In this document: piece by piece, positions 11,811 to 22,796 of the stretch
Numbering within the stretch: the first letter of the stretch is position 1
Layout: each line of letters starts with the position of its first letter
Source of the DNA: Azolla caroliniana
Taxonomy: Eukaryota > Polypodiophyta
Length of the DNA: 64,000 bases
Direction of reading: 5' to 3'
Assembly (NCBI GenBank): GCA_043228905.1
Contig: JBHGNT010000007.1
Span: forward strand, 12,524,001 to 12,588,000
The notes under the pieces: model-generated
Seen by the model: the letters and a program-made list of their open reading frames with translations, nothing else
Databases searched by the model: none
Told to the model about the DNA's origin: nothing
Made by a program: the position numbers and the translations under genes

Positions 11811-12091
11811 TTGATGCAAGGGACTTTTTTGAGCTTTATTGGTGTATTCGACAACCCTTTTCGATGGCCATGATCTCAACAAGCCATGATCTATTCTCAA
11901 GAAGTAGGAGGGAATGTGGAGTTTATTTCTTAACTTAGAAAAGCTTTGTAAGAAAATATTTTTTTTCATTTTCAAACTCTTTCCAAATGAACTTAAAGAT
12001 GTTATCGCCCTATACTTCCACTCCACAGAGAAACATTGTTATCACCAATGTATCATAAAGGTATTCCTTGAAGACCCAACACTTAATTTCG
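11811..12091. other. Unassigned stretch
   Basis: Nothing recognisable lies between the LINE relic and the copia LTR. Confidence 0.5.
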
Positions 12092-12479
12092 GTAAAAGAA
12101 TACGTGCGGAAGTTTAACAGACGCAACCGGGTAACAACAACAAAAGGCAAAGAAGATGAGCAAGGTTTAATGGAAAGCTTAATCAACACAACGTACACGA
12201 GAGAGACAGAGAGAGCAAAACACAGAAAACTCAATTCCAAAAGAATACTCTAAAACTCTATACATAGGATGTGCTCAAAGAGCACTTTTATACAAGTCCA
12301 TACGGATTGACAGAAGTATTGACACATACTTCAATGCTCATCAATGAGCCTCTACACTAACTCCCAAAATATATTTCTCTGCAGAATATCTATCCAACGG
12401 CCTCCCAGTTTACACACCCAGTCTACGCACTCGTTTACGCATCGGTTTACACACCCAATGTTGAGCTTGTATCTCAACA
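12092..12479 (-). repeat. Copia-1 3' LTR (minus strand)
   Basis: On the minus strand it starts TGTTGAGATACAAGCTCAAC at 12479, directly after a purine tract (GAGGGGGAG), and ends near 12092 in GTATTCTTTTAC. It is homologous along its length to the copia-3 LTR at 49148. The last base of the expected CA end is altered. Confidence 0.85.
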
Positions 12480-13652
12480 CTCCCCCTCAAGCTCAACTTG
12501 AGGTTCAGCCTGCTCTTCCGGATCTTCTCTTCGGCTTCTCCTGGCTTCATGCCTTGCTCGCGCTCCTCAACCCGTTCGATTCCCTACGCCTCGACTCTTT
12601 TGGTCGGCTTGTCTGCTCGTGCAGCCTTTCTCAGCTCCCTTGCTATCGTGGTGTTGGCGCCTCTTCCGCAACCCTTTCCTCCACTTGGCCTTCAGTTGAT
12701 TCGGCGTCTCCGAATTGAACATTCAAACCGAATTGGATGTCTCCAATTCGTTTCCGCTCTTGCCCAAATGGACTGTCTCAAATTTGTCTTCTATCTTCAG
12801 GCCCTTAACCACATCAGATCATGTCTTGGTCTTGGCCTTCTCGCCCTTCTTGGCTTCAACTCCCCCTTGTTCGGCTGACTCCGGCTATTCCCTTCGGCTG
12901 TTGCCCTTGTTTCCGCCTTAGACTTCTTCAGCCGACCCGAAATCGAATTCTTCATCCGACTCAACTTCGCGGTCACCTCTATTCCTTTCTTGCTCCCTTT
13001 CTTGGTCTTTTCTCCCCCCTCAAGTTTGGCACATCAAGGTGCCGCAAATCAAGCACACCCGAAAATTGCCGCAACTTGTCGAGACCAAGGGGCTTGGTGA
13101 AGATGTCGACATTATGTTGATCCGTTGGAACATACACTAGTTTGACTTCACCGGAGAGGACATGCTCGCGGACAAAATGGTAGTGCACCTCAATGTGCTT
13201 GGTCCAGGTGTGGAAGGCGGGGTTTTTCGCCAATTGGATGCTACTGAGATTGTCGCAGTAGATCGTCGTCGGAGCGGACACCTCCACCTGCAGATCCTTG
13301 AGTAGCCTCTTGAGCCAAATGACTTTGCATGTCACGATAGTCGCTCCTTGATACTTAGCCTCCGTGCTCGACAGTGCGACTGTCGGCTGCTTCTTGCTGC
13401 TCTAGGTGATCACAGTGCTCCCAAGCGAGAAAGCAAACCCAGATGTGGATCTATGATCGTCGGCGTTTCCAGCCCAATCGGAATCCGAGTAGCCGACGAG
13501 CTGTTCGGCAATACTGGTCCGATATAGCAATGCCCTATCCTTAGTGCCGCAGACATAACACAATATCCTTTGCGCGCATTGAAGGTGTTCAGTCGTGGGT
13601 TGCGACATAAATTGATTGATCAGACCGACCGGGTAACTGACATCCAGCCAAG
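12480..13652 (-). pseudogene. Copia-1 RT end and RNase H, truncated
   Basis: Minus-strand sequence with Ty1/copia features. Bases 13402-13652 code for the end of reverse transcriptase and the start of RNase H (a YPVGLINQFM segment and GYSDSDWAGNADDHRSTSG). Bases 12979-13335 code for the rest of RNase H with IWLKRLLKDL, IYCDNLSSIQLAKNP, HIEVHYHFVRE and DIFTKPLG. The two parts are in different frames, and a stop lies near 13401. About 500 bases of 3' leader down to the LTR are rich in direct repeats. Upstream pol is missing: at 13652 the sequence switches to an element-D LTR fragment. Confidence 0.85.
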
Positions 13653-13906
13653 TGATCAATACATTAAATACAAGACGGAACATTAATATAAGAGCGTGTT
13701 ATTATTGTCTATCTGATCTTTATTCCATCACGTGTTTAATTTATTGATCTTACGCATGTAACATTGTGTGTTGTGAATCGGATCTCCACTGGACGTTAAC
13801 CGGTTGAAGCCTATCAGAGTCGGAAATCCTTATCGTAACCACCCCTTTGGTGAAGTGATCCGGAAGGATACCCTATGTTAGTGGCTAGTCTGGCCCAGGA
13901 GTAACA
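13653..13906 (+). repeat. Element D 5' LTR fragment, first copy
   Basis: It matches 14340-14578 closely, including TTGATCTTACGCATGTAAC, a CCACCCCTTTGGTGAAGTG block shared with the LTR of B, and a TAACA end followed by TTTTGGCGACC. The match continues past the LTR end into the leader to about 13980. Confidence 0.8.
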
Positions 13907-13984
13907 CAATTTTGGCGACCACGATTCCTACGGAAAGTAGTGAACAACGGGGGGATGGATGACTAGGCCAACGAACGACGCGAG

Positions 13985-14175
13985 TCGAGAATGAACATTT
14001 GACCCCCCTTTTTGTCCGCGAGTGATGAGTTGACCCTCTTTCTTGATGAAGCAACCGCCTTGATTAAATTGAACTTGCATCCCTTGCTCAACAATTTGGC
14101 TAACGGAGACCAAATTCTTCATAATGGTAGGTACATGCAAGAAATTCTTAATGTAAGTTTGGTTGCCTTCTTATT
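13985..14175 (-). pseudogene. Copia protease/GAG-pre-integrase fragment
   Basis: Minus-strand translation contains HVPTIMKNLVSVSQIVEQG and a CFIKKEGQLI segment. These match the region after the protease in copia-3 (about 45690-45830). It is probably a piece of the same minus-strand element as copia-1, stranded between two copies of the element D 5' end. Confidence 0.75.
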
Positions 14176-14179
14176 ACTT

Positions 14180-14578
14180 CTAGGCCGGACTAGCCACTAA
14201 CACAGGGTGTCTTGCCGGATCACTTCACCAAAGGGGTGGTTATGGTAATAATTTCCGACTTTGTAGGCTTCAGCCAGTTAATGTCCGGTGGAGATCCAAT
14301 TCACAACACACATTGTTACATGCGTAAGATCAATACATTAAAGACAGGATGGAACATTAATATAAGCGCATGTTATTATTTTTTATCTGATCTTTATTCC
14401 GTCCCGTGTTTAATGTATTGATCTTACGCATGTAACATTGTGTGTTGTGAATCGGATCTCCACCGTATGTTAACCGGTTGAAGCCTATCAGAGTCGGAAC
14501 CTTATCGTAACCACCCCTTTGGTGAAGTGATCCGGAAGGACACCCTGTGTTAGTGGTTAGTCTGGCCCAGGATTAACA
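14180..14578. repeat. Inverted repeat of element D LTR ends, second LTR copy
   Basis: Bases about 14180-14340 are the reverse complement of about 14400-14575. The shared arm includes the CTAGTC...CACTAACACAGGGTGTC block, the CACTTCACCAAAGGGGTGG block and the GTTACATGCGTAAGATCAA block. The + strand arm is the 3' part of the 5' LTR, ending TTAACA at 14578, followed by the leader. The unpaired centre is about 14345-14395. Confidence 0.8.
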
Positions 14579-14626
14579 CAGTTTTGGCGACCACGATTCC
14601 TACGGAAAGCCGCGAACAATGGGGGG

Positions 14627-15757
14627 ATGGTGACTAGGCCAACGAACGACCCAGTCGCTGAACGAGCAAAAAGATTGGCCAAGAGACTGCGGAAGCGGGA
14701 GGCTTACCAACAGGCAGCTGAGGAGATCTGGTTGGATTGGTCTTTTTCTAGAGTGATTCGGCGGGTTGTGGGTGAGAGAGATTCAGGAGCGTTCTTGGCT
14801 ATTGAATCGTATTCAAACGGGGAGCACAGTGCGCAGTCCAATTATCGGAGCAATCACAACACCCTGGAAAGCCCGGAAGACGATGGTTCGGAAAACATAC
14901 CGACGCCAGAACCGGAAACGATAAAACCGGCATCCCCGGTTAACGAAACAGGGTCAGACGAGCAAGTACCGACACCACCACACAACCAAATGGAGACTCA
15001 AGAGGAACAGGCTCTGATATCACCTCCCAAGTCACCAAAGAAACAAGAGGAGCGGGTATTGACACCACCTCTGACAGACCCGATAGACGACGACACCATG
15101 CCGTACCAGTATTCGAAATATCAGGATGACCCGGACGTGGAAGCCCACATATACACCTTCCTCCAAACATGGGAGGCGAACCACGTGTCCCAACGTCTGA
15201 ACGAAGTGGAGGCCGAGTGGTTAAAGATAGCGGAATTCAACATGACCTTGGAGGGATTGGCGGCACGATGACACTCTAAGCACCTTCCCGACAGTATTGA
15301 CACATTTGAAGAGTTAAAAACAAGGTTTCTACGATTCTTCCACAGGTACGTGGATCAAAGGGAAATTGACGGACAATTCTATACGACACGATAGGACCCA
15401 ACAGAAACCATTCAACAATTCGTCATACGGTTCCAGGAAATGCATAATCAACTCACCAGAGCACCGCTGGAAGAAGAAGCAAAAGCGGTATTTTTGGCGG
15501 CGCTCCGGGAACCCCTCCGAATAGTGTGTGCAATCATAGATTTTCGGATCAGCACAATAGACCAGGTCATCAACCAGGTCATGGACATGGACAAGAACAA
15601 CTCTTGGCTAACGATGGGGGCACTCCAACGACCACTCCCTACCGAAGAGGACCTATGGTTTCGCCAGACGGTCCAATGCACGACGTGCCTTAATTCTGAG
15701 CACTCAACGGTAGAATGCACGATGAGATCACAATGCATGCTATGCCATTCCCGGTAA
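14627..15757 (+). pseudogene. Element D gag
   Basis: The ORF 14627-15271 starts with a basic segment (AKRLAKRLRKREAYQQAAEE), continues through a Pro/Glu-rich linker, and enters the capsid-like domain at MPYQYSKYQDDPDVEAH (residues about 158 onward). It stops at 15271. Homology continues in another frame at 15440-15757, which has ALREPLR and a first zinc-knuckle-like CTTCLNSEHSTVEC. Everything aligns with the gag of element B. The linker that is frameshifted in B is open here. Gag is the structural protein; this copy is broken at least twice. Confidence 0.8.
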
Positions 15758-17640
15758 CACATAATGGACTGCTGTGAATATAATCTGCTAAACCGGCATG
15801 CGGCACCAATCCGGCATATTGAACCACCCCGGACCAACTGACAAGACGAAGAAGAACGGTTCCGGTGAGATGATCATTATAGACCGATCCAAGACGTCCG
15901 ATACGAAGATAGACGGGACGAGTATGACCGAGACCGTAATGATAGAGGCCGTGACTATAACCGTGATCGATATGATCGTGATTACTCCCCCAGCCATAAT
16001 CGGAGGAGGGATGACCAACGAGGAGACTATGCAGATTCGGATAGGTGCCGACAAGGATATCGGAACAACTGATGCTACAAAAAAAAACGGAATGCTCGAA
16101 GAGAGGAGCGTCGAGAACCGGGAAAGGATTATCAATGAGAGCTGGATAGAAACATCACAGGTGTTCAATCGGAGAAATGATCGAATAGACATGAACAAGT
16201 CGGATAGAAACCGACCAGAGTGGAAAGAACGACCAGAATATTCGGAAACCAGCTGGAATAGTCGGATAATGGCTGGAGCAGCCGGAGCGACTGAGGGCCA
16301 GACAAGGCCAAAGAAACAAACAAACGGTCGGGACAACGGACCGAATGCACAGTCGGAAGATGACAATGACGCCGGACAATGGCAGAAGCATAACCGATGC
16401 AACGGTTGGATAGGCGGCTAAATAATGGCAAGGGCTAGACAGACGAGGCGACAAAGATGGAGAAAGAGGTTCTGGACGACGACAGAACAAGCAAAGAAAT
16501 GAAGACAATGATGGAAAACGCAAACGGAGTGACGACAGCGGCGTACCAACAACGCAGCCAAAGCCGATGCCGGAACCGGAAATGCCAAACGGAGATGGCC
16601 AGACAAGGACGACAACAGCGGTCGGAGATGGCCACGGTGGGAGATGGAGACAGAGACGGAGATGGCCACAACGGGAGATGGAGACGGACCCAGAACGACG
16701 GATGAGCGGCCAAATAGTGGGCGAGGAGCGGCCGGAATAGCCGAACAGTGGCTAGAGTGGCCAGACGAGCTGGAAAGAGAACCGCCAAACAACAACCGGA
16801 ATGGGCCGAACCGTCGGAACGGTGATGGAGTCGGGACCACGATCGGACTGCAGTGGCCACATACCAACGGCTAGAGTGGTGGCCAACCAGTAACGGCCCG
16901 GTCGGACAGAGACAATGACCGGATGGATTGGCGGTCGTGCAGTGGTAGTGGCAGATGTCGGATAACGTTGCCGGATAACGGCTGAATTGATTTCCGGAAT
17001 GCACAAAGACACATAACGGCCGGACAGAGACGACCGAACAGGCCGGACGACGGAGATAACCGAACGGACGGCTAGACAACAACGGAAGCGTAACCAAACA
17101 AGGGGCCGGATAGGCCAGACGGACACAAAGACTGGAGACGAAAACGGTTGGACATACGAGTGGACAGCAGATGGCCGGACAGCAGCCAACGGCCGGAAGG
17201 ATTGATGGCGGCCTGAAACCCTAAACAGACAACCGGAGTTGCCGAAACGATGGGCTGGATGGCAATGGAGCCGGAGACAGAGATGGAATAACTAGGAGGA
17301 ACCGAAATGGTTGGAATGGCCGGTCAACAACCGGAATGGCCAAACAGCCAGTGGCTGAATAGAGAGACAGAGACCATGGACAAAGCCGACAACCACCATA
17401 GGCGGAGACCTGACAGGAGGCTGACGGGATACGTCAAAACAGAAAAGAAAGAAGAAGAATAAGTAGAAAATAAGAAGAAACGAAGAAGGAAAACGCAAGA
17501 AGGAGAGAGAAGAAGAACAGATCGATACATCAATACAACAAGAAGAAGAGGATGGCGTCAATGAGAAATCTAAGAAACATACATAGAAGAAACAGATAGA
17601 GAAGTGAGCGAGACAAAATCAAGAGAGAGGAGGGGAATAA
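15758..17640 (+). other. GC-rich, repetitive remnant after gag of element D
   Basis: Bases about 15790-16430 keep an Arg/Asp-rich character comparable to the basic C-terminal part of gag in B. Bases about 16430-17400 are made of degenerate CCGGA, GAACGG and GGAGATGG words. The long ORFs on both strands here (for example 16435-17097 minus) come from the base composition and contain no domain. From 17430 to 17530 it becomes GAAGAA-rich. Confidence 0.55.
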
Positions 17641-18060
17641 TAATAATAATAATAAATAAATCAATAAAAAGAAAGGGCAAGAGAGAATGATAGGGGTATC
17701 GAACATAATTATAAAAACATGATGGTACATAATACAATTTTCAAAACCAAAGGGCATTGTCATTTGTTTAGAAAATTTGAGGCTACAATACCTAAATTTA
17801 AAAACTCATCCACCTAAAGAAATGGACATGATCGACCATGACAACTCACACAAAATTAAAGGAAGAACACACATACACACAATGTGCTTTTGGACCCATG
17901 ATGAAGTTCATGAACCGACAGAACGGGGATGTTCGTGTCGATGAAGTTGTAGACCGAAGGAGATGTCGAGTCAAGCGCTCCGATCAAGGGAGTCGATTGT
18001 TGAGACGACCAATGGAAATTCTGGTCGAAGAAAGATTATGATCAAGGCATGTGGGATCGA
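17641..18060. other. AT-rich stretch with TAA microsatellite, 3' part of element D
   Basis: It starts with a TAA repeat (17638-17655). No coding region is recognised. It leads to the element's terminal inverted-repeat motif. Confidence 0.5.
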
Positions 18061-18067
18061 CGTGCAA

Positions 18068-18089
18068 GGCACTCTCCCATGGGCGTGCC
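18068..18089 (+). other. Conserved short inverted repeat before 3' LTR (element D)
   Basis: GGCAC and GTGCC arms are separated by 12 bases that contain the palindrome CCCATGGG. The motif lies 7 bases before the LTR start (TGTTACCG at 18096). The same arrangement occurs in elements B and E. Confidence 0.7.
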
Positions 18090-18178
18090 ATATTGTGTTA
18101 CCGTACGAGATGTACGGGTGATTGATAAGTGTGATAAGTGAGGGTGAAAGATGTAATGTGTTGATATGTATGTGTAAT

Positions 18179-18586
18179 TGTAGAAACAAATAGCGTGCTG
18201 AAGCAATAGAAAACAGAAAACAGAGAACAGGTTTAATGGAGAGCTTAAATGTACGTGAGAGAGACAGAGAGAGAGAGCACACAGAAACTTAATTCAAAAA
18301 ATACTACTCAGTCTGTACATCGTATGTGTTCAGTGAATACTTTTATACAAGTCCATCCGGACTGACAGAAGTACCGTGTACTTCAATGCTTACACGAGTG
18401 TCTGACACTAACTATGAGATATTAACTCCCTAGTAGACTAGCTGCTACTTGGCTTCCTGTTATTGCTTGATGCAGCTAATCGGCTCCCCAACTCACCGGC
18501 TCACCGATCCGGCTCATCCTTCTGGATGCCGATCCGGCTCAAGCTTATTCAGCCGATCCGGATCCAGTTCAGCTTGCCGCTCAACA
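18179..18586 (-). repeat. Copia-2 3' LTR
   Basis: On the minus strand it runs from TGTTGAGCGGCAAGC after a GAGGGGGAG purine tract to a TTTCTACA end at 18179. It includes the CTTGTATAAAAG TATA-like segment and a CTCTCCATTAAACCTG block shared with the other copia LTRs here. Length is 408 bp. Confidence 0.8.
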
Positions 18587-19238
18587 CTCCCCCTCAAGCT
18601 CATTTTGAGGTCAGATCGTAGTGTCAATCTCTATGGCAGCCGGTCCTTCCACTTGGCTCCTTCTGGCATCACTCTGCCTCGCTCGCGCTCCTCGTCCGGT
18701 CCGGTCCAGTCCCCTTTGCCACGACCCTTCTGTTCCTATGCACCTCGACTTCCTTGCTTGGCTTGTCTGCTCAACAGGCCCAATTCAGCTCCCTCGCTGT
18801 TGTGACTTTGGTTTTTGTCGATTCGCCGATCCCTTCGTGTTGGCATCGACTTTTGCTACCTTCTGGTCCTCTTGGCCTTGAATTGATCCGGTTCTTCCGA
18901 ATCCTTCTGTAGAACCGAATCGGTTGTCTCTGATTCGTTCCAGCTCTTGTTCGAATCGGTTGCTCCCGATTCGTGTTCTGGTTCCAAGCCCTTCACCACA
19001 TCAGACCATGTTCGGGTCTTGGCCTTCTTCTTCCGGTCGGCTCTATTCTTCTTGACTCTGCCTCCGTTGCCGCTTGTTCGGATGTGTCAACTTCCTTTGT
19101 CGACTCGGCTCCTTTCTTCTTCCTTTCTCTCCCCTTGTCGGTTCTTCCCTCACTGGTGCAATCGGTAGTCTCTTTGCCTTTGCCCGTTCTGGTGGTGTCT
19201 TTGCCCATTCTCCCCCTCAAGTGTGGCACGTCGAGATG

Positions 19239-20804
19239 CTAAACACCAAGCCTTTCGGTGAAGTGCTGCAACTTGTCTGATCCGAGCGGTTTGGTGAAGA
19301 TGTCGGCAACTTGCCGATCCGTATGAACATACCGAAGTTCGACTTCACCGCTCAGGACACGCTCACGCACGAAGTGGTAGTGCACTTCTATGTGCTTTGT
19401 GCGAGCATGGAATACGGGATTCTTGGCGAGCTGCATGCTGCTTATGTTGTCGTAGTAGATCAGGATCAAGGTCGGCACCTTGATCCGCAGGTCTTGCAGC
19501 AGTCGCCGAAGCCAAATGGCTTCACAAGTGGCAATGGTAGCGCCCCGGTATTCAGCCTCAGTGCTCGACAGAGCCACTGTTGGCTGCTTTTTGCTACTCC
19601 ACGCTACAACCGCGCTACCTAGGGAAAACGTATAGATGGAAGTTTATCGGCGATCTGATGCATCGCCGACCCAGTTGGCATAAGTGTAACCGACTAGCTC
19701 TTCGGTTATACCTCGTTGGTATAACAGTCCCCAGTCCTTCGTGCCACTCACATACCGTAGTATTCGGTGAGCGCACTGAAGATGCTCTACGGTTGGCTTC
19801 TGCATGAATTGTCTAATCACATCGACCGGATAGGTGATGTCGGGTCGGGTGATGATCAAATATATAAGGCTTCCGACAATTTGTTGGAATTGTTTGTCAT
19901 TGCAAGCTGGTCCGGAGTTGGGGCAGAGCTTTTGTTTCCGGTCCAAGGGTGTAGAAATAGGGCGACATTCCGTCATGCCGAACTTGTACAACATATTCAA
20001 CACATAGTGTCTTTGTGAGAGCAATATGCCTTTGGGGGTTCGGATCACCTCGATCCCAAGGAAATATTGAAGGTCCCCCAGGTCCTTCATCTCAAATGCG
20101 TCCGACAGCTGGGACTTGACTCGGTTGATTTCATCGAGTCCGGGTTCGGTGATGACTAGATCATCAACATACAACAAGATGCATACCGGACCGTCCGAAC
20201 CTTTCCGGATGAACAACGAAGAGTCAGACTTGGAGGCCGCAAACCCCATCTTACGCAACCAGTGCATGATCTTCGTATTCCAAGCTCGGGGGGCTTGCTT
20301 CAGGCCATAAAGTGACTTCTTCAACCGGCATACAACCGACTTGTTCATCTCCAACTGAAAACCGGGAGGTTGGGTCATAAAGACCTCTTCTTCTAGATCG
20401 CCTTGAAGAAATGCATTCTTCACGTCCATCTGGTGAAGATGCCACTCCCTTGCCGCAGCAACTGCTAGCACCACACGAACCGTCGTCATCTTCGCTACTG
20501 GAGTGAAGGTCTCGTCATAGTCAATTCCGTGGGTCTGTGCGTATCCCTTCACCACTAACCGGGCCTTGTACCGGTTAACTGAACCGTCGGCGTTGTACTT
20601 TACCTTGTACACCCACTTGCATCCGATCGGTTTACTGTGATGGGGAGGGTCAACCAGGTCCCATGTATCGTTGGCATCAAGTGCCCGCATCTCTTCTTCC
20701 ATAGCAGCACACCAATGTGCGTCCTTTGCCGCTTTTGCGTAGCTCTCTTGCTCATGCACTTCCGCCACCTTGGTCATGTACGCATAGTGATGCGCCATGT
20801 ACAC
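19239..20804 (-). pseudogene. Copia-2 reverse transcriptase and RNase H
   Basis: Bases 20804-19644 (minus) hold a largely open reverse transcriptase: [21 protein letters not shown], the [16 protein letters not shown] segment, SLYGLKQAPRAW and the catalytic YVDD in LLYVDDLVI. Bases 19577-19239 hold the RNase H end with STEAEYRG and DIFTKPLG. A frame change near 19580-19645 separates them. Upstream, to 21340, the minus strand carries the Ser/Glu-rich spacer between integrase and RT, cut by the chromovirus LTR. This is the best preserved copia RT in the window, but the copy is still not autonomous. Confidence 0.9.
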
Positions 20805-21340
20805 ATTGTACCCATACCGCTTAATAGGTTCCTTCTGGCGGGTTGACTGGCGTAACCCACCGTTACCCTGTTTGAGGCCCTTCTTGGCCGGTTCGGTCTT
20901 CGGTGCCGAAGAACCGTCATTTTCCTTTTTGGAGTCGGATCCACTCTAATCCGACTCATCATTACCGGTTTCATAATCTGACATCTTCTTCTTCCCCTTC
21001 TCTTTGCGCGTGAACCGTCTCCTTGGTTCCTTGCGCGGGGAGAGCACAACAGAGTCTTCACTACTCGCCGGTTCCTCTTCTGACTGGTCGGATTGACCCA
21101 GTCTCTCGTTCAGCCCACTCAACCGAAATGATTCCGGACTTTCTTCTTGAGTCCCGGATTCATCATCTTCTATCTGGACCGATTTAGGCTCACTAGCCTC
21201 ATCCTCCGATATCGGGTCGGGGTCGGAAGTTGGAGCCGGTAAGGCATACCATGATGCCGTCTCATCAAATTCAACATCGCGGCTAACTCGGACCTGCTTC
21301 GTCCGGGGGTTATAACACTTATACCTCTTTTGCTCATGTG

Positions 21341-21752
21341 TGTCAGGAATAGTACTAAGACAGAGAAGGAATTAGTACTAAGAGAGGTGAAGAACTCTCG
21401 AGAGAAGGAAAGAGTGAGTGAGAGGGAGGGAGAGAGAGATCGAGAGAGAGAGAGAGTGATGATAAGAAAAGAAATATATTATGTGAAGAAAATGTACAGT
21501 AGCTAGGAGGCTTAAGACTGGCATTGAACCGATTTGGTTCAAAATAATGCCTTGTGCCTCCTTTTATAGTGTTCTAAGGAATACTCCTGAAGTTTCTAGA
21601 ATGTTCCAGAGAAATCTGGAATACACATCAATTTTCTATAATAAAACATAAATGAAAATAATATTCTACGTATTACAATGTATAGTCTAATGGTCAAGAG
21701 CTCGACCCATGTAGCATAAGGTCATGGGTTCGAGTCTTGCCATATCATGACA
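21341..21752 (-). repeat. Chromovirus 3' LTR
   Basis: On the minus strand it begins TGTCATGATATGG at 21752, right after a purine tract (AAAGGGGGGATAG), and ends in TCCTGACA at 21341. Length is 412 bp with perfect TGTCA/TGACA termini. It contains GA repeats. The next base (21340) is copia-2 internal sequence. Confidence 0.8.
21677..21745 (+). other. tRNA-like sequence within the chromovirus LTR
   Basis: On the + strand, antisense to the LTR, TAGTCTAATGGTCAAGAGC resembles a tRNA D-arm (A box) and GGTTCGAGTCT resembles the T-arm (B box), at roughly tRNA spacing. The stems pair only partly, with wobble, and no clean acceptor stem is seen. It is not called as a functional tRNA. Confidence 0.4.
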
Positions 21753-22556
21753 CTATCCCCCCTTTAAAACGACGAGTGTAACGAGTCGTTTTGGATTGAG
21801 GACCCGGTTTGTCTGGATATTGACGATGGAAGTCTTCAAGAAGAGCACGAGCATTGGTGACATTCTCTATCGGTTCCCAAGTATGCTCGTTGGGACTATA
21901 TCCTAGCCAATCGACTAGATAGTAGAGCTTGTTGCGAACAAGCTTGGAATCAAGGATGGCGGCAATCTCGTACTCAGGTCCATCTTCAAGCTCGATCGGT
22001 GGTGGAGGCTGTGTAATTCGTCCTAGGTTGGTGCTCTCTTGATAGGGTTCAAGGAGAGAACTATGAAACACCGGATGTATCCGAAGTTGTGGAGGTAGAT
22101 CAAGACGAAAAGCGACATCATTAATCTTTCCTATAATACGGAAAGGACCTAATCGCCGATAATCCAACTTCTCGCATGGGCGAGTAGTCTTGATGTGTCA
22201 TCGAAGTAACCATACCCGATCTCCCATGTTAAAACTAGATGGGAGTCGATGACGATCCGCATAAACCTTGTGTGTTTGTTGAGCTTGTTGGAGATGAGTA
22301 GATAAATCCGCTTTTATCTTGCGTAACCTCTCCAAACGATCCTCTGCGCAAGGATTTGTGGACACCTTTGGGGTTTCAAGTACACACCACCTGGGGTGAC
22401 ATCCCGTATAAGCATAAAATGGCTTAACTTTAGTGGATGTGTGGATAGAGTTGTTATAGGCAAATTTGGCGAAGTGGAGAATATTTGCCCAATCATCCTG
22501 ATGATAGCTGAGAAAGCACCGCAGATACTCTGTACATGCTTCATGCTCAGTTAGCA
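21753..22556 (-). pseudogene. Chromovirus (Ty3/gypsy) integrase end with chromodomain
   Basis: The 22198-22557 part encodes the late integrase core (WANILHFAKFAYNNSIH and the PFYAYTGCHP segment) and a DRVWLL motif. The 21745-22167 part encodes RRLGPFRI, the GPF-type module, then a chromodomain (EIAAILDSKL, YYLVDWLGYSPNEHTWEP). A stop lies between them at about 22197. Chromodomains direct integration of this clade. Everything upstream (gag, protease, RT, RNase H, most of integrase) is missing, and the fragment begins at a copia LTR piece. Confidence 0.9.
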
Positions 22557-22796
22557 TTTTTTATTATACAAGCCTTGAGTATCGGGCTGACATAAGTATT
22601 GACACTACATGAATGCTCATAAATGAGCCGACTACACAAACTCCCAAAATTATTCGTTTACGAGGATTAATGCTCTAATGGCCTTTCGGTTTACGCACCG
22701 ATACGACCAAGTTGTGCGTACTAACTTACGCGTCCAGTCTACTCATTGGGTTACGCGCTGTATTACGCACCGAATGTTGAGCTTGTCACTCAACTA
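22557..22796 (-). repeat. Truncated copia LTR (probable 5' LTR of copia-2)
   Basis: On the minus strand it starts near 22796 (GTTGAGTGACAAGCTCAACA) and stays homologous to the copia-3 LTR as far as the CTTGTATAA segment at about 22560, then switches to chromovirus sequence. It truncates element C ORF3 on its right side. Confidence 0.7.

Larger units (their letters stand above)
13653..18178 (+). mobile_element. Ty3/gypsy element D, gag-only derivative
   Basis: Components on the + strand are 5' LTR pieces, a leader with the same GGCGACCACGATTC block as element B, a gag related to that of B (14627 to about 15757), about 2 kb of decayed GC-rich then A-rich sequence, the 3' inverted-repeat motif (18068-18089) and the first bases of a 3' LTR (TGTTACCG at 18096). 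The 3' LTR is cut at about 18178 by copia-2. No protease, RT, RNase H or integrase is recognisable, so it is a non-autonomous or heavily deleted relative of B. Confidence 0.75.
18179..22796 (-). mobile_element. Copia-2, interrupted by a chromovirus fragment
   Basis: Minus-strand Ty1/copia element. A truncated 5' LTR lies at 22557-22796, a chromovirus fragment at 21341-22556, pol from the end of integrase to RNase H at 21340-19239, then a 3' leader and a 3' LTR at 18586-18179. That the 5' LTR piece and the pol part come from one insertion is inferred from orientation and order; no target duplication was found. It is the same family as copia-1 and copia-3. Confidence 0.65.

Noticed and set aside
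16418-17189. Several overlapping long minus-strand ORFs (up to 220 codons)
   Set aside because: They come from GC-rich CCGG/GGAGATGG word repeats in the decayed part of element D; composition is low complexity and frames overlap without any motif.
17638-17655. Short regular TAA repeat considered as a CRISPR-like or satellite array
   Set aside because: Simple microsatellite only. No CRISPR array occurs in the window and none is expected in a plant nucleus.
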